Assembly (NCBI RefSeq): GCF_013839445.1
Contig: NZ_JACDIT010000002.1
Coordinates: 372,001-436,000, forward strand
DNA from: Chthonobacter albigriseus
GTDB taxonomy: Bacteria > Pseudomonadota > Alphaproteobacteria > Rhizobiales > Pleomorphomonadaceae
DNA length: 64,000 nucleotides
Direction of reading: 5' to 3'
Every line of letters begins with the position of its first letter. The first letter of the stretch is position 1. The notes below the pieces were generated by a model. The model searched no databases and was not told where the DNA came from. It saw nothing but the letters and a program-made list of their open reading frames with translations. Positions 1 through 8,601 of the stretch are shown here, in pieces. Position numbers and translations under genes: made by a program.

Positions 1-645
1 GAGCTCGCCCGCGGCCAGGCGCTGGTGGAGAAGGGCGTCACGACCGCACAGCGGCTCGATCAGCTCCGCACCCAGACCGATGTCTTCCGCAACCAGATCG
101 CCGCGGCGGAAGCCCAGCGGCAGGTGGTGGTCCAGCAGGGGCAAGAGGGCGAGGTGATCGCGCCCGCGGACGGCAAGGTGCTGACCGTGCCCGTCACCAA
201 AGGCGCGGTCGTCATGCCGGGCGAGGCGATCGCCACGATCGGCGGCGGCGGCTTCTTCCTGCGCCTCGCCATTCCCGAGCGCCATGCCGCCATGCTGGAG
301 GAAGGCGCCGCACTGCAGATCGAGACCGGTTCGGCGCCCACCACGGGTCGGCTCGCCAAGGTCTACCCGCAGATCGAAAACGGCCGCGTCATCGCCGACG
401 TCGAGGTGGAGGCGCTTCCCACGGCCTTCGTCGACGCCCGCCTCCTCGTCCGGGTGCCCGTCGGCGCTCGTCAGGCGATCGTCGTTCCCGCCGCGGCCGT
501 CTCGACCCGCTCGGGCATCGACTTCGTCCGCGTCCGCGCCGGCGATGCCGAGATCGAACGGGTCGTCGTGGTCGGCGAGCGCACCGGCACCGACGTCGAA
601 GTCCTGACCGGGCTCCACACGGGCGACGAGGTGATCACGCCATGA
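1..645 (+). CDS. RND efflux periplasmic adaptor (HlyD/MFP family), 5' truncated
   Basis: The frame is open from the first base of the window, so the true start and signal peptide lie outside; 214 residues remain. Visible are the end of the helical hairpin (Ala/Gln/Arg-rich, roughly the first 45 residues), the second half of the lipoyl domain (APADGKVL followed by KGAVVMPGE) and the beta-barrel and membrane-proximal parts. Adaptors of this family link an inner-membrane RND pump to an outer-membrane channel in the periplasm. The stop overlaps the start of the downstream RND pump by four bases (ATGA), which indicates translational coupling and one operon. Substrate cannot be read from the sequence. 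Confidence 0.9.
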   Translation, partial: ELARGQALVEKGVTTAQRLDQLRTQTDVFRNQIAAAEAQRQVVVQQGQEGEVIAPADGKVLTVPVTKGAVVMPGEAIATIGGGGFFLRLAIPERHAAMLEEGAALQIETGSAPTTGRLAKVYPQIENGRVIADVEVEALPTAFVDARLLVRVPVGARQAIVVPAAAVSTRSGIDFVRVRAGDAEIERVVVVGERTGTDVEVLTGLHTGDEVITP

Positions 646-3600
646 AGCTCGGCATCGCCGGCGGCCTGACGCGCACCTTCATCGGGTCCGCGCTGACGCC
701 CCTGTTCCTGCTCGCCGCGCTCGCCATGGGGCTGGTCGCGCTGATCACGCTCCCCCGCGAAGAGGAGCCGCAGATCTCCGTCCCGATGGTGGACATCCAC
801 GTCCGCGCGCCCGGTCTCAAGGCGGAGGACGCGGTCAAGCTCGTCACCGAACCGCTGGAGACAATCGTCAAGGCGATCGATGGGGTCGAGCACGTCTACT
901 CGCAGACCCGCGACGACGCGGTGATGGTCACCGCGCGCTTCCTGGTCGGCACCTCGTCCGACGCCGCGGTGCTGCGCGTCCACGACAAGCTGCGCGCCAA
1001 CATGGACCGCATTCCCGTCGGCATCCCGGAGCCGATGGTCGTCGGCCGCGGCATCGACGACGTGGCGATCGTCTCGCTCACCCTGACGCCCGTGCCCGCC
1101 GCTGCCGCCACGATCTCCGCCAACGACCTCACCCGCATCGCCCGCGAGCTCCGCACCGAGATCGCCAAGGTCGACAACGTCGGGCTCAGCTATCTCGTCG
1201 GAGAGACCGGCGAGGCGATCAGGATCGCGCCCGATCCGGAGCGGCTGGCGATGACCGGCGTCACCCTGCAGCAGCTCTCGGGCAAGGTCACGGGCGCCAA
1301 CCGGTCGTTCTCCACCGGGCTCGTCCGCGACGGCGGCCAGCAGATCGAGGTGGTCGCCGGCGAAACGCTGCAGACGCCGGCCGAGATCGGCAACCTCCTC
1401 CTCACCACGCGCGACGGCCGCCCGGTCTACGTGCGCGACGTCGCCGACGTCTCGCTCGTCACCGACACCGCCGACCTCCATGTCTCCAGCGTCACGCGGA
1501 CCGCGGACGGCGCAATCCAGCGCGTTCCGGCGGTCACGCTCGCCGTCGCCAAGCGCGCCGGGTCCAATGCCGTGACCGTCGCGGAGGAGATCCTGCACCG
1601 GGTGGAGAGCCTCAAGGGGTCGCTCATCCCGGAGACCGTCGCCGTGGAGGTGACGCGCGACTACGGCGAGACCGCCAACGAGAAGGCCAACGAGCTCCTC
1701 TTCCATCTCGGCCTTGCGACCCTTTCCATCATCGCGCTGGTCTGGTTCGCGATCGGCCGGCGGGAAGCCTTCGTCGTCGCCATCGTCATTCCGGTGACGA
1801 TCCTCCTCACCCTCTTTGCGGCCAACGTGATGGGCTACACGCTCAACCGCGTGTCGCTGTTCGCGCTGATCTTCTCCATCGGGATCCTGGTCGACGACGC
1901 CATCGTGGTGATCGAAAATATCGCCCGCCACTGGGGCATGAACGACGGACGCGACCGGCGGGAGGCCGCCATCGAGGCGGTCGCGGAGGTCGGCAATCCG
2001 ACCATCGTGGCCACCCTCACCGTCGTCGCGGCGCTGCTGCCGATGCTGTTCGTCAGCGGCATGATGGGGCCCTACATGAGCCCGATCCCGTCGAACGCGT
2101 CGGCGGCGATGATCTTCTCCTTCTTCGTGGCGGTGATCGTCACGCCCTGGCTGATGCTGAGGGTGGCCGGCAAGGCGCCTGTTCACGCGCACGGCGACCA
2201 TTCGACCGGCGGCCCCCTCGGCCGGGCCTACGCGGCCGTCGCGCGGCCGATCCTGTCGTCGAAGGCGACGAGCTGGCTGTTCCTCATCGTGGTCGGATTG
2301 CTCACGCTCGGCTCGCTGGCGCTCTTCTACACCAAGGACGTCACGGTGAAGCTGCTGCCGTTCGACAACAAGTCGGAGCTCGCCGTCGTCATCGACCTGC
2401 CGGAAGGCTCGTCGGTCGAACAGACCGACGCCGTCGCCCAGGCGGTCGCGGCCGCGGCGCTGGAGATGCCCGAGGTGATCTCGGCGCAGACCCACGCCGG
2501 CACCGCCGCGCCGTTCAACTTCAACGGCCTCGTCCGGCACTCCTATCTCCGTGCGGAGCCGCAGCTCGGCGACGTCCAGCTCAACCTGACGCCCAAGGCC
2601 GAACGCGAGCGGTCCTCGCACCAGATCGCGCTCGACCTCAGGCAGCGGGTGAGCGCGCTCCCGGTTCCGCCGGGCACGTCGCTGAAGGTGGTCGAGCCGC
2701 CGCCGGGCCCGCCGGTGATGGCGACGCTTCTGGCGGAGATCTACGGCCCCGACGCCGACACCCGACGCCGCACCGCGGAGACGGTGGAGGCCGCGTTCCG
2801 GTCCGTGCCGTTCATCGTCGACGTCGACAATTCCTTCGGCACGCCCGCCCGGCGGCTGCGCACCACCATCTCCACGGACGACCTGGAGTTCTTCCACGTT
2901 GAGGAGAGCGACGTGTTCGACACGCTCGCCATCCTCAACGGCGGAGCGACGGTCGGCTACTCGCACCGGGGCGGCGGCCGCCCCCCCATCCCGATCCGAG
3001 TGGAGCGCCCGAAGGGCGAGAAGGTGGTCGACGAGCGGTTCCTCTCCACGCCGATCCCCGCCAACGTGCTGCCTGGCGACCGCGGCGTCGTGGAACTCGG
3101 CGACGTGGTCCGCGTCGGCAAGGAGACCGCATCGTTCCCGATCTTCCGCCACAACGGCCGCTTCGCGGAGATGGTGACCGCCGAACTCGCGGGCGCCTAC
3201 GAAGCGCCGCTCTACGGCATGCTCGCCGTCCAGGAGGCGCTCGATGCGCAGGATTGGACCGGGCTCGCCAAGCCGGAGATCGCGCTGCACGGGCAGCCGG
3301 CCGACGAGACGAAGCCGACCCTGCTATGGGACGGCGAGTGGGAGGTGACCTGGGTCACCTTCCGCGACATGGGCGCGGCCTTCGGGGTGGCGATGCTCGG
3401 CATCTACATCCTGGTCGTCGCGCAGTTCGGATCGTTCAAGGTGCCGCTCGTCATCCTGACGCCGATCCCGCTCACCTTCATCGGCATCCTCGGCGGGCAC
3501 TGGCTGTTCGCGGCGCCCTTCACGGCCACGTCGATGATCGGCTTCATCGCGCTTGCGGGCATCATCGTGCGCAACTCGATCCTGCTCGTCGATTTCGTGA

Positions 3601-3830
3601 AACACTCCGCCTCGCCGGACAAGCCGCTGACCGAGGTGCTGATCGAGGCAGGGTCGATCCGCTTCAAACCAATCCTGCTCACCGCGCTGGCGGCGATGAT
3701 CGGCGCGGCGGTGATCCTGACCGATCCGATCTTCCAGGGGCTGGCCATCTCGCTGCTGTTCGGGCTCGCCTCATCCACGCTGCTGACGGTCCTCGTGATC
3801 CCGGCGATCTACCGCGTGCTCCGCACCTGA
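642..3830 (+). CDS. RND efflux transporter permease, AcrB-like superfamily
   Basis: A 1062-residue inner-membrane proton-driven efflux pump, full length for the family. An N-terminal membrane helix is followed by the conserved PREEEPQI region, then the first porter domain, a helix bundle containing GILVDDAIVVIEN with the paired proton-relay aspartates near residues 418-419, a second porter half from about residue 560, and a C-terminal helix bundle. The start overlaps the adaptor stop by four bases. The pattern of acidic residues after the first helix (REEEP) is that of the broad multidrug/unknown-substrate RND clade rather than CzcA metal pumps. No outer-membrane factor gene follows, so the pair probably uses a TolC encoded elsewhere. 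Confidence 0.93.
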   Translation: MKLGIAGGLTRTFIGSALTPLFLLAALAMGLVALITLPREEEPQISVPMVDIHVRAPGLKAEDAVKLVTEPLETIVKAIDGVEHVYSQTRDDAVMVTARFLVGTSSDAAVLRVHDKLRANMDRIPVGIPEPMVVGRGIDDVAIVSLTLTPVPAAAATISANDLTRIARELRTEIAKVDNVGLSYLVGETGEAIRIAPDPERLAMTGVTLQQLSGKVTGANRSFSTGLVRDGGQQIEVVAGETLQTPAEIGNLLLTTRDGRPVYVRDVADVSLVTDTADLHVSSVTRTADGAIQRVPAVTLAVAKRAGSNAVTVAEEILHRVESLKGSLIPETVAVEVTRDYGETANEKANELLFHLGLATLSIIALVWFAIGRREAFVVAIVIPVTILLTLFAANVMGYTLNRVSLFALIFSIGILVDDAIVVIENIARHWGMNDGRDRREAAIEAVAEVGNPTIVATLTVVAALLPMLFVSGMMGPYMSPIPSNASAAMIFSFFVAVIVTPWLMLRVAGKAPVHAHGDHSTGGPLGRAYAAVARPILSSKATSWLFLIVVGLLTLGSLALFYTKDVTVKLLPFDNKSELAVVIDLPEGSSVEQTDAVAQAVAAAALEMPEVISAQTHAGTAAPFNFNGLVRHSYLRAEPQLGDVQLNLTPKAERERSSHQIALDLRQRVSALPVPPGTSLKVVEPPPGPPVMATLLAEIYGPDADTRRRTAETVEAAFRSVPFIVDVDNSFGTPARRLRTTISTDDLEFFHVEESDVFDTLAILNGGATVGYSHRGGGRPPIPIRVERPKGEKVVDERFLSTPIPANVLPGDRGVVELGDVVRVGKETASFPIFRHNGRFAEMVTAELAGAYEAPLYGMLAVQEALDAQDWTGLAKPEIALHGQPADETKPTLLWDGEWEVTWVTFRDMGAAFGVAMLGIYILVVAQFGSFKVPLVILTPIPLTFIGILGGHWLFAAPFTATSMIGFIALAGIIVRNSILLVDFVKHSASPDKPLTEVLIEAGSIRFKPILLTALAAMIGAAVILTDPIFQGLAISLLFGLASSTLLTVLVIPAIYRVLRT

Positions 3831-3852
3831 GGACGGCAGGCTCGGAACGCGG

Positions 3853-3886
3853 AACGGCCGGATCGGGGAAGCCCGGTCCGGCCGTT
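3853..3886. terminator. Hairpin between convergent genes, possible bidirectional terminator
   Basis: A perfect 10-base stem (AACGGCCGGA with TCCGGCCGTT) encloses a shorter inner CGGG/CCCG stem. It lies 22 bases after the RND pump stop and 26 bases before the end of the convergent small gene. There is no clear T-tract on either strand, so termination is inferred from position and stem strength only. Confidence 0.5.
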
Positions 3887-3912
3887 GTGTGTCCGTTGGT
3901 TCAGTCGACCGA

Positions 3913-4119
3913 TCAGGTCCGCGAGGGAATCTGCGCCATGATCTTCTTGGCGATGACCACCGCGAACGGGATCGCGACGACAAATCCCGCACCGGCCGCG
4001 ATCGGGATGTTCTCCATCGCCTTGGCGTAGAGCGCGGGGACCGTGAGCACCACCGTCACGAACGATCCGGCGAGCGTGGTGCCGAGCACGATCCAGATGA
4101 GCACTGCGAGTTTCAGCAT
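3913..4119 (-). CDS. Small two-helix membrane protein, unknown function
   Basis: 68 residues, unrecognised. The start was set at the ATG preceded by AGGAG seven bases upstream, which removes eight residues from the longest frame. Two hydrophobic segments (about residues 4-28 and 36-58) flank a short polar loop containing KAMENIP, so it is most likely an inner-membrane hairpin. It is transcribed toward the RND operon and away from mbfA. Nothing in the sequence points to a specific role. Confidence 0.65.
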   Translation of the reverse strand: MLKLAVLIWIVLGTTLAGSFVTVVLTVPALYAKAMENIPIAAGAGFVVAIPFAVVIAKKIMAQIPSRT

Positions 4120-4333
4120 TTTAGCAACTCCTAAATTGCCCAACGACGCTACGCCCGTTCCGATCCGCTGCTGTTGACCTGGATCAAAGCGCGCGAGCGG
4201 AACCCCGATCCAGGCTGCGATCGTTCCCCACCTGGCTGTCGCAGAGACCTCGAACGATCACCGGCAGCGGCGTGCCGACGTGGGCTTCAGCGCTGCTTGA
4301 CCGACCTCGGGTCGGGGTCTATGTCATCATTAG

Positions 4334-4350
4334 ATTAGAACCATTCCAAT
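4334..4350 (+). promoter_or_regulatory. Irr-box (ICE)-like operator upstream of mbfA
   Basis: ATTAGAA and TTCCAAT, separated by CCA, form an inverted repeat with six of seven positions paired. This resembles the iron control element bound by Irr in Hyphomicrobiales (TTTAGAA-N3-TTCTAAA type). It sits 12 bases before the mbfA start, overlapping the region where a promoter or leader would be, as expected for repression. Irr itself is not in the window. Confidence 0.6.
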
Positions 4351-4362
4351 CTCGGAGAGGCC

Positions 4363-5355
4363 ATGCTGTCCCGTCTTTCGCTGTCCGGCTTCGGCGGCAA
4401 GCGCCGCTTCGACGACCTCACGGAGCAGGAGGTGCTCGCCCTCGCGATCTCCTCGGAGGAGGAGGACGGGCGGATCTACGCGGCCTATGCGGCGCAGCTC
4501 CGGGCGGAGTATCCGTCGTCCGCCGCCGTTTTCGACGGCATGGCCGCCGAGGAGGACGGGCATCGCCGGCGGCTCATCGACGCCTACCAGCAGCGCTTCG
4601 GCGACTTCGTCGTGCCGATCCGCCGCGAGCACGTGGCCGGCTACTACACCCGCAAGCCGGTCTGGCTGGTGAAGAACCTTGGGCTCGACCGCATCCGCGA
4701 CGAGGCCGAGGACATGGAGCGGCAGGCGCACGCCTTCTATCTGGCCGCCGCCGCCCGCTCCACCGACGCCGGGACGCGCAAGCTCCTCGGCGACCTCGCC
4801 GCGGCCGAGGCGGGCCACCAGAAGACCGCGGCCGGCCTTGCCGCGGAGCACCTCGGCGAGGAGGAGAAGTCCACCGAGGACCAGGCGGCGCGCCGCCAGT
4901 TCGTGCTCACCTGGGTGCAGCCGGGTCTCGCGGGGCTGATGGACGGCTCGGTCTCTACCCTTGCGCCGATCTTCGCCACCGCCTTCGCGACGCAGGACCC
5001 GTGGACGACCTTTCTCGTCGGCCTGTCGGCGTCGGTCGGCGCGGGCATCTCGATGGGCTTCACGGAAGCCGCGCACGACGACGGCAAGCTGTCCGGACGC
5101 GGCGCGCCCTGGAAGCGCGGCCTCGCCTCGGGTGTGATGACCGCACTCGGCGGCCTCGGGCATGCCCTGCCCTACCTGATCCCCAATTTCTGGACCGCCA
5201 CGATCCTCGCCTTCGTGGTCGTGTTCCTGGAGCTCTGGGCGATCGTCTGGATCCAGAACCGCTACATGGAGACGCCGTTCCTGCGCGCCGCCTTCCAGGT
5301 CATCCTCGGCGGCGGGCTCGTGCTGGCGGCCGGCGTTCTGATCGGGGCGGCATAG
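4363..5355 (+). CDS. mbfA: Membrane-bound ferritin MbfA, iron exporter
   Basis: 330 residues with the distinctive two-part MbfA layout. The N-terminal half (about 15-165) is a ferritin/rubrerythrin-like helical domain with EEEDGR near residue 32, ExxH motifs at EEDGH (64-67) and AEAGH, and EAEDMERQAH, which supply the di-iron ligands. The C-terminal half (about 175-330) is a VIT1/CCC1-like membrane domain beginning MDGSVSTLAPIF. In Agrobacterium and Bradyrhizobium MbfA exports iron, protects against iron and peroxide stress, and is repressed by Irr when iron is low. The start is supported by GGAGAGG upstream and by the adjacent Irr-like box. Monocistronic by position. Confidence 0.92.
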   Translation: MLSRLSLSGFGGKRRFDDLTEQEVLALAISSEEEDGRIYAAYAAQLRAEYPSSAAVFDGMAAEEDGHRRRLIDAYQQRFGDFVVPIRREHVAGYYTRKPVWLVKNLGLDRIRDEAEDMERQAHAFYLAAAARSTDAGTRKLLGDLAAAEAGHQKTAAGLAAEHLGEEEKSTEDQAARRQFVLTWVQPGLAGLMDGSVSTLAPIFATAFATQDPWTTFLVGLSASVGAGISMGFTEAAHDDGKLSGRGAPWKRGLASGVMTALGGLGHALPYLIPNFWTATILAFVVVFLELWAIVWIQNRYMETPFLRAAFQVILGGGLVLAAGVLIGAA

Positions 5356-5410
5356 CAGCCCTTCCCCGCCCGGCCTTTCAAGGACCGGCCACCTGTGGCA
5401 GGTACGGGCG

Positions 5411-6112
5411 ATGGAGACCCAGCTCTACGCCCCCGTGAAACGATTCCTGGAAGACCTCGGCTTCGCCGTCAAAGGCGAGGTCGGCGGCTGCGACGTGGTC
5501 GCGCTGCGCGACGGCGAGCCGCCGATCGTGGTGATCGGCGAGCTCAAGATGAGCTTCAACCTGGAACTCGTCCTGCAGGGCGTCGACCGCGCCGGCTCGG
5601 CGGACGAGATCTGGCTCGCGGCGCCGATGTCGGCGCGCGGCAAGGGCCGCGAATCGGATCCCCGCTTCCGCAACCTGATCCGCCGCCTCGGCTTCGGCCT
5701 GCTCGGCGTCACCGCGGCGGGCGGCGTGGAGATCCTCGTTCCGCCCACCGCGCCGCTACCGCGCCGCGATCCCAAGCGCCGGTCGCGCCTCGTCGACGAG
5801 CACCGGCGCCGGCAGGGCGACCCGGCGGTCGGCGGCGGCAATCGCGCCCCGATCATGACCGCCTATCGGCAGGACGCGCTCGCCTGCGCCGCGGCGCTTT
5901 CCGAAGGTCCGCTGCGGCCGCGCGACATCAGCCCGAAGGTGCCGACCGCCCCGAAGATCCTGTTCGGCAACGTCTACGGCTGGTTCGCCCGCAAGAGCCG
6001 CGGCGTCTACGAACTGACCGCCGAGGGTCGCGCAGCGCTTGCCAAGTGGCCGCAGAAGGATCCGCCGAAGACCCCTCCGGGCTCCGGCGACGACGCCCCC
6101 CGGCTCGGCTGA
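5411..6112 (+). CDS. DUF2161 family protein, PD-(D/E)XK nuclease-like fold
   Basis: 233 residues. The N-terminal half matches the DUF2161 pattern. METQLYAPVK opens the first helix, and D28 in GCDVVAL with E44 and K46 in IGELKMSF form the D...ExK signature of the PD-(D/E)XK phosphodiesterase fold. The C-terminal part (about 140-225) looks like a winged-helix segment ending in YELTAEGRAAL. Function in vivo is not established for the family; a nucleic-acid-related role is inferred from the motif. It follows mbfA by 55 bases on the same strand but has no obvious functional tie to it. Confidence 0.8.
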   Translation: METQLYAPVKRFLEDLGFAVKGEVGGCDVVALRDGEPPIVVIGELKMSFNLELVLQGVDRAGSADEIWLAAPMSARGKGRESDPRFRNLIRRLGFGLLGVTAAGGVEILVPPTAPLPRRDPKRRSRLVDEHRRRQGDPAVGGGNRAPIMTAYRQDALACAAALSEGPLRPRDISPKVPTAPKILFGNVYGWFARKSRGVYELTAEGRAALAKWPQKDPPKTPPGSGDDAPRLG

Positions 6113-6125
6113 CCGCCGCCACCGG

Positions 6126-7376
6126 TCAGGCCGGTCCAAGCCCCGCCAGCGCCTCTTCCGCTGCGCGAACGCCGGTTCGGTACGCGCCGTGCGCCGTCGA
6201 GAAGTCGTGGCGAGAGGTCGCCTCGCCGGCGAAGAACAGCCGCCCGTCGACCGGCGCAGCCAGGCGCGCGCGCTCATCCGCCCGTCCGGGGAGCGCGGCG
6301 GAATAGGAGCCACGCGCCAGCGGATCGGAAGCCCAGGCCGTCGCAGCGACCACCCGGAGCCGTCCGCGGATCGCCTCGCCGAACAGGCCGGCGAGTTCGT
6401 CCGTCGCAAAGGCGGCGAAAGCCTCGACGCCGCCGGCCTCCAGGTCGCGGGCCAGCGTTCCGCCGAAGTAGCCCTCGATCAGCGGCCGGCCGAAAGGCTT
6501 CAGGTGATAGCTGCCCGTTCCAGCCCGGTCGGTTCGTCCGAAGACATGGCCGGCCGGCAGCTCCTCGGGCCGATCCAATGCCAGGAACAGCTTGTCCGCG
6601 ACGCCGAGCGGCAGCCCTTCCGCCGCCTCGCGCTTGTCCGGCAGATCGGGCGTGAAGCAGACCGCGCCGGCGGCGAGCAAGGTCGGTGGAAGCGTCACGA
6701 TCACCGCGCGGGCCTCCACGGTGCCGCCAGTCGTCTCCACGCGGATCGTCCGGCCGGAATGGTCCACCGCGGTCACCGCACACCCCGTCAGTACCGGCAG
6801 GTCGCGGCCGTGGGCGGCGACCACCGCGCCGTAGCCGTCGGGCACGCGCCAGTTCACGTCGGTGTCGGCGTAGCGGACGTAGTCGCGCAGCGAGGTCTTC
6901 GACAGTTCCGTCCCGTTGACGTAGGTGTTCACGGCGTCGATCAGCGGCGACCAGCGGTCGCCCGGCTCCAGCAGGTCGGCGGCGGGACGGTCCGGCCCGT
7001 CCTCGTCCTCCGCTTCCAGGCGCTCGAAGAAGCGGCCCATGGAGGCCTGGAGATCCTGCTCTTCGCCCGGCTTGAAGCCGACTCCGCCGGCCTGCACGCC
7101 CCAGGTCGGCGGTCTGCGGTCGATCGCGAACCCGTGGCTCTCGGCGATGGCGACCCACGGGTTGCGATCCGCCGAATGCAGCCAGCCGCAGCCGAAATCG
7201 ATGGGGTCGCCGCCGACGCGCTCGGTCCAGGCCCGCCCGCCGATGCGCTCGCGCGCCTCCAGGATCACGAAGGACCGTCCGGCCTGCAGCAGCCGGCGCC
7301 CCGCCCCGATCCCCGCCGCGCCCGCGCCGATCACCACGACGTCGGCGGCAGAGGATGTCAGTTCGGGTGCAGGCAT
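6126..7376 (-). CDS. FAD-dependent amine oxidase family protein
   Basis: 416 residues starting at MPAPELTSS; the ATG follows GGAG, and the longer frame adds 24 unlikely residues. The N-terminus carries the dinucleotide-binding motif VVIGAGAAGIGAGRRL, then the LEARERIGGRAWT segment typical of flavin monoamine oxidases. The C-terminus has GRLFFAGEATSRHDFSTAHG, the second FAD-contacting motif. It therefore oxidises an amine (polyamine, monoamine or amino acid type) with FAD. The substrate cannot be decided. It lies end to end with the convergent DUF2161 gene (13 bases) and downstream of soxR on the same strand (87 bases). Confidence 0.85.
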   Translation of the reverse strand: MPAPELTSSAADVVVIGAGAAGIGAGRRLLQAGRSFVILEARERIGGRAWTERVGGDPIDFGCGWLHSADRNPWVAIAESHGFAIDRRPPTWGVQAGGVGFKPGEEQDLQASMGRFFERLEAEDEDGPDRPAADLLEPGDRWSPLIDAVNTYVNGTELSKTSLRDYVRYADTDVNWRVPDGYGAVVAAHGRDLPVLTGCAVTAVDHSGRTIRVETTGGTVEARAVIVTLPPTLLAAGAVCFTPDLPDKREAAEGLPLGVADKLFLALDRPEELPAGHVFGRTDRAGTGSYHLKPFGRPLIEGYFGGTLARDLEAGGVEAFAAFATDELAGLFGEAIRGRLRVVAATAWASDPLARGSYSAALPGRADERARLAAPVDGRLFFAGEATSRHDFSTAHGAYRTGVRAAEEALAGLGPA

Positions 7377-7463
7377 GGGATCTCCGGCGGCTCGTATTCG
7401 GCCGCCCAGGAAGAGTGGAAACCTGCCTGCGGTCAAGGCTGCCCGCATCGTCGCGGTCTGGCC

Positions 7464-7922
7464 TCAGGGCTCCAGCAGCCGTGGCCCCGATCCTTCCTCC
7501 GACAACTCGTCCCAAGGGTTGCGCAACGGACAGGACCGGGTGGAGAGGCAGCCGCAGCCGATGCAGTCGTTCAGGTGATCACGCAGTTTTGTAAGCCGAG
7601 CAATGCGGTCGTCGAGGTCGCTTTTCCAGACGGCGGAGAGCCGCTGCCAGTCGTCCGCGTCCGGAGTCCGCCCGTCGGGCAGCGACGACAGGGCGTCCTT
7701 GATCTCGGCGAGCGGAATCCCGGTGCGTTGCGCCACCTTGATGATCGCCACCCGGCGCAGGATCTCGCGGTGGTAGCGGCGCTGGTTGCCGGCCGTGCGA
7801 TGACTGCGGATCAGCCCTTTCGCCTCGTAGAAGTGCAACGTCGAGACAGCGATCCCGCTGCGCTCGGCAACTTCACCGACCGTCAGTTCGCGATGGTAGC
7901 GGCTCGGATCCACGCGGCCCAT
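7464..7922 (-). CDS. soxR: Redox-sensitive transcriptional regulator SoxR
   Basis: 152 residues, the usual SoxR length. A MerR-type winged helix occupies residues 13-80 ([19 protein letters not shown]), followed by the dimerisation helix. Cysteines C120, C123, C125 and C131 give the CX2CXCX5C motif that ligates the [2Fe-2S] redox switch. The ATG lies 14 bases from a perfect SoxR operator whose promoter fires in the opposite direction. The protein thus probably activates the divergent flavin reductase gene when oxidised by redox-cycling compounds and may also control itself. Confidence 0.95.
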   Translation of the reverse strand: MGRVDPSRYHRELTVGEVAERSGIAVSTLHFYEAKGLIRSHRTAGNQRRYHREILRRVAIIKVAQRTGIPLAEIKDALSSLPDGRTPDADDWQRLSAVWKSDLDDRIARLTKLRDHLNDCIGCGCLSTRSCPLRNPWDELSEEGSGPRLLEP

Positions 7923-7931
7923 GGCGACCCC

Positions 7932-7962
7932 TTGACCTCAACTATGGTTGAGGTTCTATCTA
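7932..7962 (+). promoter_or_regulatory. SoxR-dependent promoter with overlapping SoxR box
   Basis: The -35 element TTGACC (7932-7937) and -10 element TATCTA (7957-7962) are 19 bases apart, the overlong spacing that MerR-family activators correct by twisting DNA. The spacer holds a perfect 18-base palindrome (7936-7953) with arms CCTCAAC and GTTGAGG around TATG, matching the known SoxR box arm CCTCAA. It drives the flavin reductase gene on the plus strand. Confidence 0.92.
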
Positions 7963-8001
7963 GGGTGCTCCTCGACGGATATGCAAGGAGCATCATTCCC
8001 C

Positions 8002-8556
8002 ATGAACGACACCCTCAATCTCGCCCTGGTCTACGGCAGTGCCCGCGAAGGTCGCTTCTGCGACACCGTTTCGGCCTGGGCCCGCTCCGAGATCGAAGCC
8101 GACGGGCGGTTCTCCCTCGACATCATAGACCCCGCCGCGCTGCCACCGACGCGGGACGGCGCTGGCCTGCTCAAGGCCCATGTGGCGAATGCGGACGCGT
8201 TCATCGTGGTCACCCCGGAGTACAACCACGGCTATCCGGCGGACCTGAAGGCGCTCATCGACCGCGCCTATGCGGAGTGGAACGCCAAGCCGGTCGCCTT
8301 CGTCTCCTACGGCGGCGCGTCGGGCGGGTTGCGGGCCGTCGAGCAGCTGCGGCAGGTCTTCGCCGAGCTCCACGCCGTCACGATCCGCGACAGCGTGATG
8401 TTCCCCAATGCCTGGAAGCAGTTCGGCGAGGACGGGCGCCTGCTCGCGCCGGAAGGGCCGCAGGCGGCCATGCGCGCCACCCTCGCCCGGCTGTGGTGGT
8501 GGGCCGACGCTCTCCGCGCGGCACGCTGGAACCGGCCCTACAACGAAGCCGCCTGA
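8002..8556 (+). CDS. NADPH-dependent FMN reductase family protein, SoxR target
   Basis: 184 residues starting at MNDTLNLALVYGSAREGR; the ATG follows AAGGAG by about 11 bases, while the longer frame begins inside the SoxR promoter and is not real. GSAREGRFC forms the FMN phosphate loop, TPEYNHGYPADLKALID is the conserved flavodoxin-fold segment that contacts the isoalloxazine ring, and SYGGASGGLRAVEQLR closes the flavin site. It likely reduces quinones, flavins or azo-type compounds with NAD(P)H, detoxifying redox-cyclers, which fits control by the divergent soxR. Cytoplasmic. Confidence 0.88.
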   Translation: MNDTLNLALVYGSAREGRFCDTVSAWARSEIEADGRFSLDIIDPAALPPTRDGAGLLKAHVANADAFIVVTPEYNHGYPADLKALIDRAYAEWNAKPVAFVSYGGASGGLRAVEQLRQVFAELHAVTIRDSVMFPNAWKQFGEDGRLLAPEGPQAAMRATLARLWWWADALRAARWNRPYNEAA

Positions 8557-8565
8557 GCTGGCCGA

Positions 8566-8597
8566 CGGGCGGGCGCCTTTTGTCCCGCGCCTGCCCG
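8566..8597. terminator. Hairpin between convergent genes
   Basis: An 11-base stem with one mismatch (CGGGCGGGCGC with GCGCCTGCCCG) and a ten-base loop fills the gap between the flavin reductase stop and the stop of the convergent SH3 gene. No strong T-tract follows on either strand. Confidence 0.4.
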
Positions 8598-8601
8598 CCG
8601 T

